DNA of 64,000 nt, taken from contig NC_087065.1 in NCBI RefSeq assembly GCF_963678635.1, positions 43,775,430 to 43,839,429 of the forward strand. The letters are read 5' to 3'. Every line of letters starts with the position of its first letter. The stretch's first letter is position 1. The notes beneath the pieces were generated by a model. It had not been told where the DNA came from. It saw nothing but the letters and a program-made list of their open reading frames with translations, and made no database searches. This stretch comes from Symsagittifera roscoffensis (lineage: Eukaryota; Xenacoelomorpha; Acoela; Convolutidae). The position numbers and the translations under genes are program-made. This document shows positions 10,902 through 21,346 of this stretch, piece after piece.

Positions 10902-11873
10902 GTATGACAACTATGCCTTCAGACAACTAACAAACGTAAAGTTATCAGCCAAGAGGCAATGTCGAAACATTTTGGAGCCTATCATCAGGAAGCACAACCT
11001 TTTTGTATTTCCCGATGGCTGTTGCATTTACCGTAAAACAGATCTATACTTTTAAATTGGATATAAAAAACTATTTTAATCCAATCAGTTATTTCAACCT
11101 ATAAGAAAACTGCAAAGCTCCACCGATAAATTTGCCAACATTCAACCCCGACTTGTAGAAAAAAAAACAGAAACCAAATCAAAGCTTAAAAATTGTTCAA
11201 TTGAAATTTCTTTTCACATGTTGGGAAGACAACAACAATAAAATTCAAAAAATTTTCCAAAATATTTTGCTTTTTATTTCAAAATACCTTCAAAAAATAA
11301 CAATTCAATCCCTTGATTCTACAAATATTGTGCAAGAACACTGCAGACGCTTTTAGAACTCAATTTTTTGGGGAAAAGTTCAGATATTTTTAAATCTGTT
11401 TTGCTATTGTTGCTCGCCTTTTTGACATGTTCAATATTGTCACTATTTCCGTTTTGGATATCAGGAGGGCATGCTTACGCCAACAGAATATTACAAAAAA
11501 AATTACTGACTACTCAGAAGATGGAAAACAATTGAATCATATTATGGCCTATTACTCGTTGGAATGTGAGGCAAACATAATCATGAAATTTGGATTTGGT
11601 ACTGGGAATTTGAAACGAGCTGATCATTTTCATGGTTTTCATATGCAACGATCGGGAATTCCCTATATACTGAAAGTTGGCCATCACTGGACTTCAAAAG
11701 TTCCATATGACAACCCTGGGTCTTTCATCACATTTTCATGGTTCAAACAAAATGTGATATGCGCTGATCAACCCTGGATTTGTGTAAAGCCTCAAAATAG
11801 ATATAGTTGGGCCCAGCTGTGGTGGCAGAGCTTCTTTGGAAGAAAACCAAAATTCGAAATTGACCAAAATTGA
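10902..11873 (+). pseudogene. Secreted cysteine-rich protein, family copy B (broken)
   Basis: Closest to copy C. An exon-2 equivalent (10902-11032) starts after a TTTAG acceptor and encodes the block with SAKRQC and FPDGCC; a GT donor follows at 11033. The exon-3 equivalent runs from about 11431 to the stop at 11871-11873 and keeps CHYF, TPTEYY, LKVGHHW and ICADQPWIC. Three defects are visible. The acceptor AG used by copy C is missing (TTTGACATGTTCAA here against TTTGATCAGATGGTCAA). A run of eight A at 11495-11502 shifts the frame after TPTEYYKK. No exon 1 with a signal peptide is found upstream, though a 200-N gap lies there. It is probably a recent pseudogene; a sequencing error in the A run would not explain the lost acceptor. 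Confidence 0.8.
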
Positions 11874-12720
11874 TCAATAACAAAAAATGATCTGAAAATG
11901 ACACATAATTTCCACCCTTTATATATATCTTGACCACGAAATTTTATTTGGATGCAATTTTTTTTGTCATTCACCCATCACCATTCAAAAAAACTAAAAC
12001 TGATTGCATTTCAGCCTAATTAGTGCAATACATGGAAAACTATTTTGCGATTGCACAATCCAATACTGTAAATAGTTTAGCGAAAATGCATCTGCTAAAA
12101 TTGCATTTTTTAAACAATAAATTTGCATTTTTCATAAAGACAACATGAGTATTTAAATTTAAGTGAACTGCCATTCAAATTTAAGTGAGCTGCCCTTAAG
12201 TTCTCATCCTTTTTTCTACTCTCAACGCAATGTGAGCAAAATGCGTTTAAAGTTTAAATTCTGTTCATTTTGTCCGGATAATATGCGCTGCATAACATGA
12301 AAAGTTGATCATCAATTAGCTAAAAAGTTGATGTTTTTGCTGCACCACATCTTATTTTTTTTCAAGAAATTATACTAATTTTGTCACAACTTCATGGAAG
12401 TTATGCTGGAAATCATGTGATGCGGTGTGCTGGGTTAGCAAAAGAACAGACTTCAGCCAAAGTTTTTTTTTAATTTCAAACCCCTCATCTACTGCCTGAG
12501 AGTAAAATAGGTTAGCGATGTAATTACCATCCTGTAGTTTGTTCCAATACGATTAATCATGTTCATAATAACTTCACTGTAAGGAATGTTCGACAATAAA
12601 TGATTTTAACTCTTTTGATTTTAAATAGTTAAATGTAACAGTAATGCGTCGATTAGCAAGACAGTGCGACAAATTTCTCATTGCAGATTCAAATAACTAG
12701 TGATTCAAATACAGATTTAA
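11874..12720. other. 3' flank of copy B
   Basis: AATAAA at 12116-12121 is a candidate poly(A) signal. At about 12240-12300 a stretch with GTTCATTTTGTCCGGATAAT resembles the end of the 17-kb foldback family. No gene is seen. Confidence 0.45.
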
Positions 12721-13300
12721 ACAAGACTGCTCGTATCAAGGCGAAGCCCTGAATGTTCCGACTGCCTTTTAAGGTTTATGGAGCAGCAGTAATAACATAA
12801 AAAATGAAATGAAATAAAATGAAATGAAATTTTTTTTTAGAAAATTAAAATTTTTTATGAAAATCATCCCCCCACACGCCATATAAAGAACAAAAAGATA
12901 GATTTCGTTCCTTGTAACAAATCAATTATGGCAAATAAACTTCGTTCAACCAATTTGGAACGATTTATAAGACGGATTAAATCTCCGCTTACGCGTTAAT
13001 ATAGCGAATTATATCGCGCGTTAATTGTCCCAAATTGGTCAAAATAGCCAGAATGGCAATCTTTAAACCCTCATAACCTTACGAAAAATGATCACAGGTG
13101 AAATATCTTTTCAAATTTAAACTCAGGACAACAATGGCTTTCGAATGATTTTAAAAAATTCCGTCAAAAATGGCTAGTTAAAAAGTCGAAATTTGTCTGA
13201 AGAAAAAAAAACCCCACCCCGAGCACAAATATTCCGTTACTTTCGTATCGAAAGTCGGAACAAAAATATTCCGTTACTTTCGTATCGAAAGTCGGAACAA
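12721..13300 (+). mobile_element. Hairpin-ended element, copy 3 (forward)
   Basis: Full-length forward copy. Its right end is duplicated: the segment with ATATTCCGTTACTTTCGTAT and its hairpin appears twice in tandem between about 13228 and 13300. Confidence 0.85.
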
Positions 13301-13412
13301 AAAATGATAGGATTATGAGACGGTAGAGATTGTATCTGCTTCTTATGTGATAAATTGTTCGCTTGTCTGTTTTATACCTAAAATCTACTTATCGAGTGAA
13401 TTCAAATTTTTA

Positions 13413-13915
13413 TTGTTCCAACTTTTGCAACTTGTGCTCGGGTGGGGTTTTTTTTTCTTCAGACAAATTTCGACTTTTTAACTAGCCATTTTTGACTAGA
13501 TTTTATTATATCATTCAAAAGGTATTGTTGTCTTGAGCTTAAATTTGTAAAAATGTTTTAGCTGTGATCATTTTTTAAAAAAAGTTATGGGAGTTTAAAG
13601 ATTGCCATTTTGGTCAATTTGGGACAATTTACGCGCAATATATTTCGCGCTATCAACGCGTAAGCGGATATTTAATCTGTCTTAGAAATCATTCCAAACT
13701 GGTTGAAAGAGGCTTATTTTTCTTAATTGATTTGTTGCTCTATCACTTTGTACTTTATATGGCGTGTGGTGGGGGATGATTTTTGCAAAAATCTCAAATT
13801 TCTAAAAGCTTAATTTTTTCTTGCATTTAATTTTTCATGTTATTACTTCTCCATAGACATTAAAGGCAGTCGAAACATTCAGGGCCTCGCCCGCACTGAT
13901 GCAAGCAGCCTTTTT
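13413..13915 (-). mobile_element. Hairpin-ended element, copy 4 (reverse, end deleted)
   Basis: Reverse copy facing copy 3. The terminal hairpin with ACTTTCGATACG is missing; the sequence jumps from TGTTCCAACTTTTGCAAC to TTGTGCTCGGG. The far end reads CAGGGCCTCGCCCGCACTGATG, a decayed hairpin. Confidence 0.75.
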
Positions 13916-13929
13916 GATCCAATTTTAAA

Positions 13930-14512
13930 AGAAAACCGAATATTTATGCTCGGTGTGGTTTTTTTTATTCAGTCAATTTTCGCCGATCGAAATAATAGTT
14001 TTTAACAAAAAATCTCTTAAAATGAACCGCAAAATAATTGCAGAAGTCACATAACGCCTCTTATAACTAGCCTTTTTTGACGGCTTTTTAAAAAAATCAT
14101 TCAAAAGGTACTGTTGTTCTGAGCTTAAGTTTGAAAAGATATTTCACCTATGATCAATTTTCGTAAAGTTATGGGGTTTAACGATTGCAATTTTAACCAT
14201 TTTGGGGGAATTAATGCGCGATACATTTCACGCCATTAACGCTTCAGATTTAATCCGTCTTAAAAATCGTTCCAAATTGGTTGAAGCAAGCTTATTTGCA
14301 ATAATTGATTTGTTACTAGCAGCAAAATTTATCACTCTGTACTTTATGTGGCGTATGCGGTGATGATTTCCACAAAAAATCTCAATTCTTTTTAAAAAAA
14401 AATTCATTTTATTTTTATTACTAATAATTTATATGTTGTTACTGCTCCATAGACCTTAAGGGCAGTCGGAACATTAGGGCCTCGCCGACCGCCCTGATAC
14501 GAGCAGCCTTGT
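13930..14512 (-). mobile_element. Hairpin-ended element, copy 5 (reverse, variant)
   Basis: Begins AACCGAATATTTATGCTCGG and carries an extra internal segment (CGCCGATCGAAATAATAGTT) absent from copies 1 and 2. It ends with CAGTCGGAACATTAGGGCC and GATACGAGCAGCCTTG. Confidence 0.7.
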
Positions 14513-15004
14513 TGTTCCGACTTTCAAAGAAAACGGAATATTTATTTTGTTCTTTTATGGTTTTTTATTCAGTCATTTTCGCCGATCGAAATAATTATTT
14601 TCAACAAAATTTTTTTGTACACCATTGAAGATATCAAATTCTTGAGTTCAAAGATAGAAAAGTTTACCTCCAGTTTTTTTTGTAACGTTCTGTGGGTTCG
14701 AAAATTGCCAATTTGGCCATAAGCTGGACTAAATTATGCGCGCTTTGAAGAGTTTATTCATAATGCTGAGAGCAAAACGCGAATTATTTATGCGTGGTTA
14801 ATTTTCCCGCACAACAGAATCGTTCCAAATTGAATTGAGGCTATATAATTGGTCGTATCATTTTCATACGACTCAAAATTTTTACACTTTGACTTTGTCC
14901 AAATTTTATAGGTTTTGGATACTTTTTTCCCAAATACTATTCGATGTGAATAAAGGGACACTCGGAGTTTTCAGGGTTTGGCTCTGATATACAGGATCAG
15001 TCTT
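14513..15004 (-). mobile_element. Hairpin-ended element, diverged subfamily
   Basis: Starts GTTCCGACTTTCAAAGAAAA and ends CAGGATCAGTCTTG. The middle differs from copies 1-5 (GAAGAGTTTATTCATAATGC, TTGGTCGTATCATTTTCATA). Related sequence recurs at 15.64-16.01 and 18.35-19.54 kb, so there are at least two subfamilies with shared ends. Confidence 0.65.
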
Positions 15005-15639
15005 GCTTTTTTTCTGGTGATAAAAACCAATCTTGCCCTGGGCATATTCTGATAATTTTTTGATTTTAACGTAAAATGTTTTGGAAAAGGACAAATAGAG
15101 GCAAATTGAGTGCCAGTGGTGGACCTTTTTGCCCCCTTTTTAAATCATGAAAAAATAAAAAAAAAATTATTTTAAATTTGGGACACTGTTGCACGGAAAC
15201 ACACTATATTATTATGGAACTGGTAAAAACAAACCATTTTTACAGAACAAAAATTTCAGAACATAAATTTCAGTAAAAGTATGCCAAATGATTTAACGCC
15301 AAATGATTTAAGGATGCCAAATTATTTAACGCTTGACTGATTTTAAGAAAAATCAGTCAAACTTTTTAAGAAAAATTTTCATTTTATTTTTGTTCCGATT
15401 TTCGTATCATTTAGGGAGATATAACCGAAAAGACCTCCAGTGGATTCTGTACTAGCTGTCTATATCACATTCCTTAAATGGGCAGAAATAAAGATCATTG
15501 ATTATGAACAAACAAAACTTATTCTTTCTGCCAATCAGGGAACCTTAAAATCAACACTACTGAAAGTTTATAAAGCTCTGATTTAATAAAAATTGCCGAA
15601 AACATTTGATAGTTCAACATTTCTCATTAAAACAATTTT

Positions 15640-16011
15640 TTCCACTTTCGAATAACCAGTTTTTTTATGCTTGGTGTGGTTTTTTATTCAGTCAATTTTC
15701 GGCAATTTAATCAATGGTTTTTAACAAAAAGTTTTTTATACCCCATTGAAGATATCGACTCCTCGAAACCAAATGTACAAAAACTATTTCATCGCCGATT
15801 AATTTTTGCAAATTTTTGGTGTTTGAAAGTTGGCCATCCTGTGGACTAATTTATGTGCGCTTTGAAGATTTTTTTCATGATGCGGAAACGGAACTCAAAT
15901 TTTTTTATGCGTGGCGATTTATCCCGCTAAAGAAATTTATTGTTCTGTCTTTCGTAGAGAACGGAATATTTATGATCGTTGTGGTTTTTTTTATACATTC
16001 TGCCAATTTCT
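15640..16011 (-). mobile_element. Hairpin-ended element, fragments of the second subfamily
   Basis: Two partial copies in a row: one from about 15640 with TTATGCTTGGTGTGGTTTTT, the next from about 15940 with GTAGAGAACGGAATATTTAT. The short ORFs in it (15667-15849, 15816-16013) lie wholly in repeat DNA. Confidence 0.6.
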
Positions 16012-16936
16012 AGCTTGATTTAACGCTCGGGATATCAGTCCTGCTTTTTAAAAAAAAAATCTGTCAAACTTTGCAAGAAAAAGTTTTATTTTCATTATTT
16101 GTTCCGACTTTTCTTATCATTTAGGTGGGGGAGGGGGTGTGGAGGAGTATAACCGGAAAAACCTTCAGTGGCTTCTGTACTAGCTCTCTATATCAGTTTC
16201 GTTAAATGGGTAGAAATTATAAAGACTATTGATTATGAAAGAACGTAATTTATTTTTCTGTCAACAGGGACTCTGAAAATCAACTTCACTGACACCTTAT
16301 AAAGCTCTGATTTAAAAATAATTTTGAAAAAGAAATTGAGAACAAATCTTCGCTCAAAACAAGAGCAATTTCGGCAATGCTGCAACACTGATTCATTACA
16401 CGAAACCCTCAAAAGAGTTAACTGTCAAAGAACATGTCAAGGAATATGAAGTGTATATCTTTAATACCGACCTCTTTCCTACTTGTAACAGAACTTTGTT
16501 TTTTTAAAAATGAAACAAGTTAACACCCCCCTCCCCCAAGCCATTGGGGGGATGTTAACTTGGTTCTAAGTTGACAATTTCCATCCAATCAAAATCGAGC
16601 TTTTTACATGCAGCGCTTTGCAAACTTAATTTGAATTAATTGCTGGGGGTAGAAAATCTTAACTTGTACCACAAAAGCATCCACAAAAATTTAAGAATTT
16701 CCCCTTACAATTAACTTGTTCTTGATTGGGCCTATCAAAACATGCAAGATGTTGTTTTGTTTTTTCAATGACCTATTTGGCATAAAACTTAAGTAAAATC
16801 CATTTTTGTTATTGCACTGATCCAGTTCAAATAAGTTGAAAATTATCACCAAGAGACTGACAAACAAGAGACTGACATCACTGGAATAAATTTTTTTAGA
16901 AAATGGCAAAATCTGTTTTAAAGGCTGTTTTAAATA
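16012..16936. other. Intergenic stretch with a C/G-rich hairpin
   Basis: No gene is seen. A perfect-ended hairpin lies at 16519-16559: arms GTTAAC at both ends with an inner C-run facing a G-run. The sequence GTTAACTTGG near it also occurs near the end of the first intron of copy D. Confidence 0.5.
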
Positions 16937-17668
16937 CAGTGCTGATTTAAATTATCCGGACAAAACGAGCAAAACTTGAATTTTCAAACGCGTTTTTCTC
17001 AAATTGGGTTAAGGTTAGACAAAAAGTGAAGAGAACAAAAGTTGCTTAGAATTTCATCAGAATTAATATGATGCCATTTTTTCTCCAAAATTCTCAACCA
17101 AAATTTAACCCCAAAAATGGGTCATTTTGGTTTTTTTCAATTAATCAAGAATTACGCTGAAATTATTTTGTTAATTGAAAAGAATATTATATCATTAGAA
17201 GCCACTTACACAGCCCAACAAAGTTTAAGAAGGGTTAATTCTCCAAAAATTTGCGCAAATTGTGTAAAATTTGTTTTTAAGCAAAGATTCTGGGTTTTAT
17301 ATAGTAAAAATCACATTTATTGATTATCAAGTGAAATTTTTTTCTTTTATACTGGTTTTTGGAGATTTAACCCTTCTAAGACTTTGTTGGGCTGCGTAAG
17401 AGGCTTCTAATAATATAATATTCTTATCAATTAACAAAGTAATTTCAGCGTAATTCTTGATTAATTGAAAAAAACCAAAATGACCCATTTTTGGGGTTAA
17501 ACTTTGGTTGAGAATTTTGGAGAAAAAATGGCATCATATTAATTCTGATGAAATTCTAAGCAACTTTTCTTCTCTTCACTTTTTGTCTAATCTTGACCCA
17601 ATTCGAGAAAAACGCGTTTGAAAATTCAAGTTTTGTTCGTTTTGTCCGGATAATTTAAATCAGCACTG
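16937..17668. mobile_element. Tc1/mariner-type foldback element
   Basis: A 732-bp inverted repeat with arms of about 320 bp (16937-17256 and 17351-17668) and a short unpaired centre. The termini are CAGTGCTG and CAGCACTG with TA on both sides, the target-site duplication and terminal CAGT expected of Tc1/mariner elements. No transposase is encoded; the ORF at 17117-17323 lies across an arm. It is non-autonomous. Diverged relatives lie at 7838-8095 and perhaps about 12240-12300. Confidence 0.85.
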
Positions 17669-17763
17669 TAGTTATATAGCGAAGAGCAATAGCGAGCAAT
17701 GCAATCCACAATTGTGAAAAAAAAACTATGCTGGTGGCCAGACTCAATAAGATGATCACTATA

Positions 17764-18042
17764 TTAGTCTTTTTTTTCACCTGCCTGGATAGTCCAGCAA
17801 AGCCTGAGCAAAAGTTCTAAGCTTACTTGAATAACACGAGAACAATGGTTATTTATAAAGCTTTTCATGAACTCGCATTCAATCCGCTTGACCCCGTAAA
17901 CTTTTCCTCTGCTTTCGATTCGTAAGGTCGCCGTACCCGATATACTTCTACATTTGTCGTCGATCTTTACATATGTCTCAAATCTCGAAAACCAATCTTT
18001 CGAACGGCAGCATTCAATCAAGTATGAAAATATATTAACCAA
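17764..18042 (-). pseudogene. Possible Copia-type protease-region fragment
   Basis: The 92-residue frame includes CCRSKDWFSRFETY, then SISGTATLRIESRGKV. This is the spacing of the stretch after the protease in Copia-type Pol, where a C-x-R-x-DWF block precedes a G-T-V-x-I-x-G-G-like strand. The catalytic Asp region is not present and nothing else of a Copia element is visible. It could also be an unrelated exon. Confidence 0.3.
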
Positions 18043-18354
18043 CCCCAGCTAGCATAATTGAATGTCGGATTAAGTTATGAATCAAAACTATCAACAACTA
18101 ATCAAAATCAAATTCCAGTTGAATATTGCCGAGTCTTGAGGCACCACGAGCATCTAGCTAACTCAATTAATCAAGTCACAGAACCAATTAGATGAGCAGC
18201 TGTCTTCCAGCATTCCCTGCTTAAGTTCTCAAGAAAACCAACTGCTCAATCTATCACCAAAATTGGGTTCTCTCGACAATGAAAACCAATCGCTCGATCT
18301 CTCAGCGCAAATATTCTGCTCATGGTAGGCTATCAGTGTTGGTTAACCTTTTTT

Positions 18355-19535
18355 GTTTCCGATTTCGAACAAAACGGAGTACTTACTTTTGGTGTGATTT
18401 TTTATTCAGGCTTACTCGCCTAACTTTTGGTTCAATCGAGGGAACCATATTTTGTATGCTTTACTCCAGATTGCACGAAACGTTAAAAACCTCCAAAACA
18501 ATTTATAGTTCAAAATGTTTCATGACAGCAATTTTTTTCCCAATTTCAAAAAAAAAACAGTTTATTTATGCTTGGTGTGGTATTTTTATTCAGTCAATTT
18601 TCGACAATTTATTAATGGTTTTTAACAAAAAGTTTTTTATACCCCCATTGAACATATCGACTCCCCGAAGCCAAAGTACAAAAACTATTTCATCTCCGAT
18701 TAATTTTTGCAAATTGCTGGTGTTTGAAAGTTGTCTAAATTATGTTCGCTTTGAAGATTTTTTTCATAGTGCGTGCGGTTTTTATTTGGTCAATTTCAGC
18801 CAGTCGAATTAATAGTTTTCAAGGAAAACTTTTCATAGTTCATTGAAGATATTGACTCTTCAAAATCAAATGTACAAAAACTATTTCATCTCCGATTATT
18901 TTTTGCAAATTTCTGCTGTTTGAAAAGAGCCATCCTGTGAACTAACTTATGTGCGCTTTGAAGATTTTTTTCATAATGCGGAAAACGGAACTCAAATTTT
19001 TTATGCGTGGCAATTTATGCCGCTTAAGAAATTTCTTGATCCGACTTTTGTAGAAAACGGAATATTTATGAGCGTTGTGGTTTTTTTCTTTAGTCATTTT
19101 GCTCCGGTCGAAATAACAGTTTTCGAGAAAAATTTGTTACACATCATTGAAGATATTGACTTCATGAGTTCAAACTCAAAATGATTTTTTACCTGCGATT
19201 ATCTTTTGTAAAGTTCTGGGGGTTTAAAAATTGCCAAATTGCCATGTTCTGGACTAAATTACGCGCGCTGCGCGTTTTGAAGAGTTTATTCATAATGCTG
19301 AGAGCGTAACGCGAATAATTTATGCGTGGCGAACTATCCCGCACAACAATATTGTTCCAAATTGAACTGAGGCTCGCTAATTGGTCGTACTAATTTCGTA
19401 CGACTCAAAATGTCACACTTTGATATAGCTCAAAAAATATAGGTTTTTAATATTTTCGTTTCCCAAAAACTATTCGAAATGAAATAAAGGACAGTCGGAA
19501 CCTTAAGGGCTTTGCGCTGATGTACGAGCAGTCTT
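18355..19535 (-). mobile_element. Cluster of hairpin-element fragments (second subfamily)
   Basis: At least three partial copies in tandem, each starting with a version of AACGGAATATTTATG followed by TGTGGTTTTTTT and ATTCAGTC (near 18370, 18560 and 19045). The last is nearly complete and ends with ACGAGCAGTC near 19530. The ORFs here (18279-18812, 18951-19184) are products of the repeat. Confidence 0.6.
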
Positions 19536-19539
19536 TTGT

Positions 19540-20220
19540 TTTTCGTTCCAAATTGAGTTGATTCTGGATAAATTGTCGCAATAATTTTTTACGACTCAAG
19601 TTTTCACACTTGATCTTTGAGATTGCCCAAATAGCTTTTCAATATTTTGTTTTCCCAAAAACGATTGGACAGGAATTAAGCGGCATTCGGAAAGAATCTT
19701 CAATCTTGTTAACCGTTATTATTACTACAGTCAGTTTAGGTTTTTTTACTCCCACGAACTCTGACTGTTCTCGTTTCACAGCTTCTGACTGTTTTTTAAT
19801 AGCTCCGAGTTACCATGAAAACGAGTTTTTTATATGCCTCGGATGGTTTTCCAAACTCAGACCATTTTTACAAAAACTGACCGCGTATTGATAACGATCC
19901 GAAAATAGTTGGATGGCCCAGAGAGTGCTTGTACCAGAATAAAAAGCTGCCTGCATAGCTGCTCGAGCCATATTTTGAAAGTTTCAATAAGCAAATAATC
20001 CGCTCTTTTAATCCTTCCAAATTGTATTGCGGCCAATTTTTGCAATTAGAAATTGTGCAATTAATAATGGCAGTACAAAAATTATAGTTTATCAAAAACT
20101 ATCTGATACCGGCAGTCGGAGTTTTCAGGGTTTGTCCTGGTTTACGAGCAGTCTTGTATAAAGTGACGGAATAATTGAGTGTTTTTTTTCTCCAGACAAA
20201 TTCCGAGTTTTTCACTAGAA
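19540..20220 (-). mobile_element. Hairpin-element remnant and partial neighbour
   Basis: A decayed copy ends at about 20156 with GGCAGTCGGAGTTTTCAGGG and TTTACGAGCAGTCTTG. A further start follows at 20158-20220 (CCAGACAAATTCCGAGTTTT, as in copy 2) and breaks off. Confidence 0.5.
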
Positions 20221-20531
20221 ATTTTTGACAGATAATCTCATACTCAGACAGACTTTTGTACAAAATTTTCAAAAGACTTACTTTTTTGTGGTAAAAGTAA
20301 TATTCAAATTAAAGACACATATCGTTGTGCTCAACAATCACCACTATTATGTGTCTGAGAAAGCAAGTTGTTACTTTACCGCGCTAAGGGTGCTAAACTT
20401 GAGTAAAACTGGTTTTTCCGTGGTAAACTCTTATTTGATCTTCACTTATTTTCAGCTTCTAATGTTTTGTATAATCAAACTGGCAGTTTTATCTCCGTGA
20501 AAAGTTTGAACTTACAAAATATGTGTGTCTG

Positions 20532-20913
20532 TACAAAACAGTCCCATACAAAACAGTCCAATACAAAACAGTCCGGAAAAGTATGAAAATGAACGAATAA
20601 ACAGTCCGAAAAACAGTCCCAATTAATAATTGTTTTAACAAGCCGGAAGGCCGAGAAACTTCCTTTGTTCAACAAGCATAATGAACAAAGTAGTGACCGC
20701 CGCAGTCGCGCCAACTTGTTGCGAGCTTGCCAACAGAGGGTAGGACTTAATACGAAATTTAGAGCCGGTTATCGCCGCGAAGCGGCGACGCGCGCATAGC
20801 GCGCCCACCGGCGACCTTAAGCCGGACTGTTTTGTATTGGACTGTTTTTTCCTCCATTACATGGTTTTTGGGACTATTTTGTATTGGACTGTTTTGTATG
20901 GGTCTGTTTTGTA
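20532..20913. mobile_element. MITE with repeated inverted termini
   Basis: Begins TACAAAACAG and ends CTGTTTTGTA. The left end repeats the word TACAAAACAGTCC three times at about 15-base spacing; the right end carries the inverted word at least four times with small changes. The centre holds two perfect GC-rich hairpins: CGCCGCGAAGCGGCG (20773-20787) and GCGCGCATAGCGCGC (20790-20804). No protein. The ORF 20475-20714 with repeated DCF is a translation of the terminal words. Confidence 0.8.
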
Positions 20914-21052
20914 TATGCACGAAAATATGATCCATCTACTAACCCCTATATTCTGATTGTAAACTTTTAGCTAGATCATTTTACCGGCTAATTGGAATAA
21001 ACTTGACCTCGCAATCAAACTTCTAAAATCAATTTTTCCGCAGATCTATCTA

Positions 21053-21313
21053 TACCAAAAGATTTCAAGAGTAGGACTTAGACTTATTATTGGGAATAAG
21101 GAGTTGCACCAACCCACCGAGCCGAAAGGAGATAGGGCGACAAACATCCATGTATTAAGACAGAAAGTATTCTATGAGTTAGCTCTTTGGAAGTTTGCTA
21201 TGGTAAAAAAAAACGATTTAAGTGGTATGAGAAACTTGCTCTTTAGGCAAATAGGTCATGGATGGTTGGTTTGTTTGTCCATTATAATAAAACTTTTAAC
21301 AATTTATCTTTAA
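21053..21313 (+). pseudogene. Probable LINE reverse-transcriptase C-terminal fragment
   Basis: An open frame contains YQKISRVGLRLIIGNKEL, similar to the L-Q-N-x-A-x-R-L-I-x-G element that follows the RT domain in many LINE proteins, and then an Arg/Leu/Trp-containing helix (VFYELALWKF). There is no RT catalytic core. It ends 34 bases before the start codon of gene copy C and is unrelated to it. Confidence 0.4.
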
Positions 21314-21346
21314 ATTCCAATCAGTTTATCCTATGATCTGTTCAAA

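Noticed and set aside
20475-20714. ORF with repeated DCF motifs, at first sight cysteine-rich
   Set aside because: It is a translation of the iterated ends of the MITE at 20532-20913.
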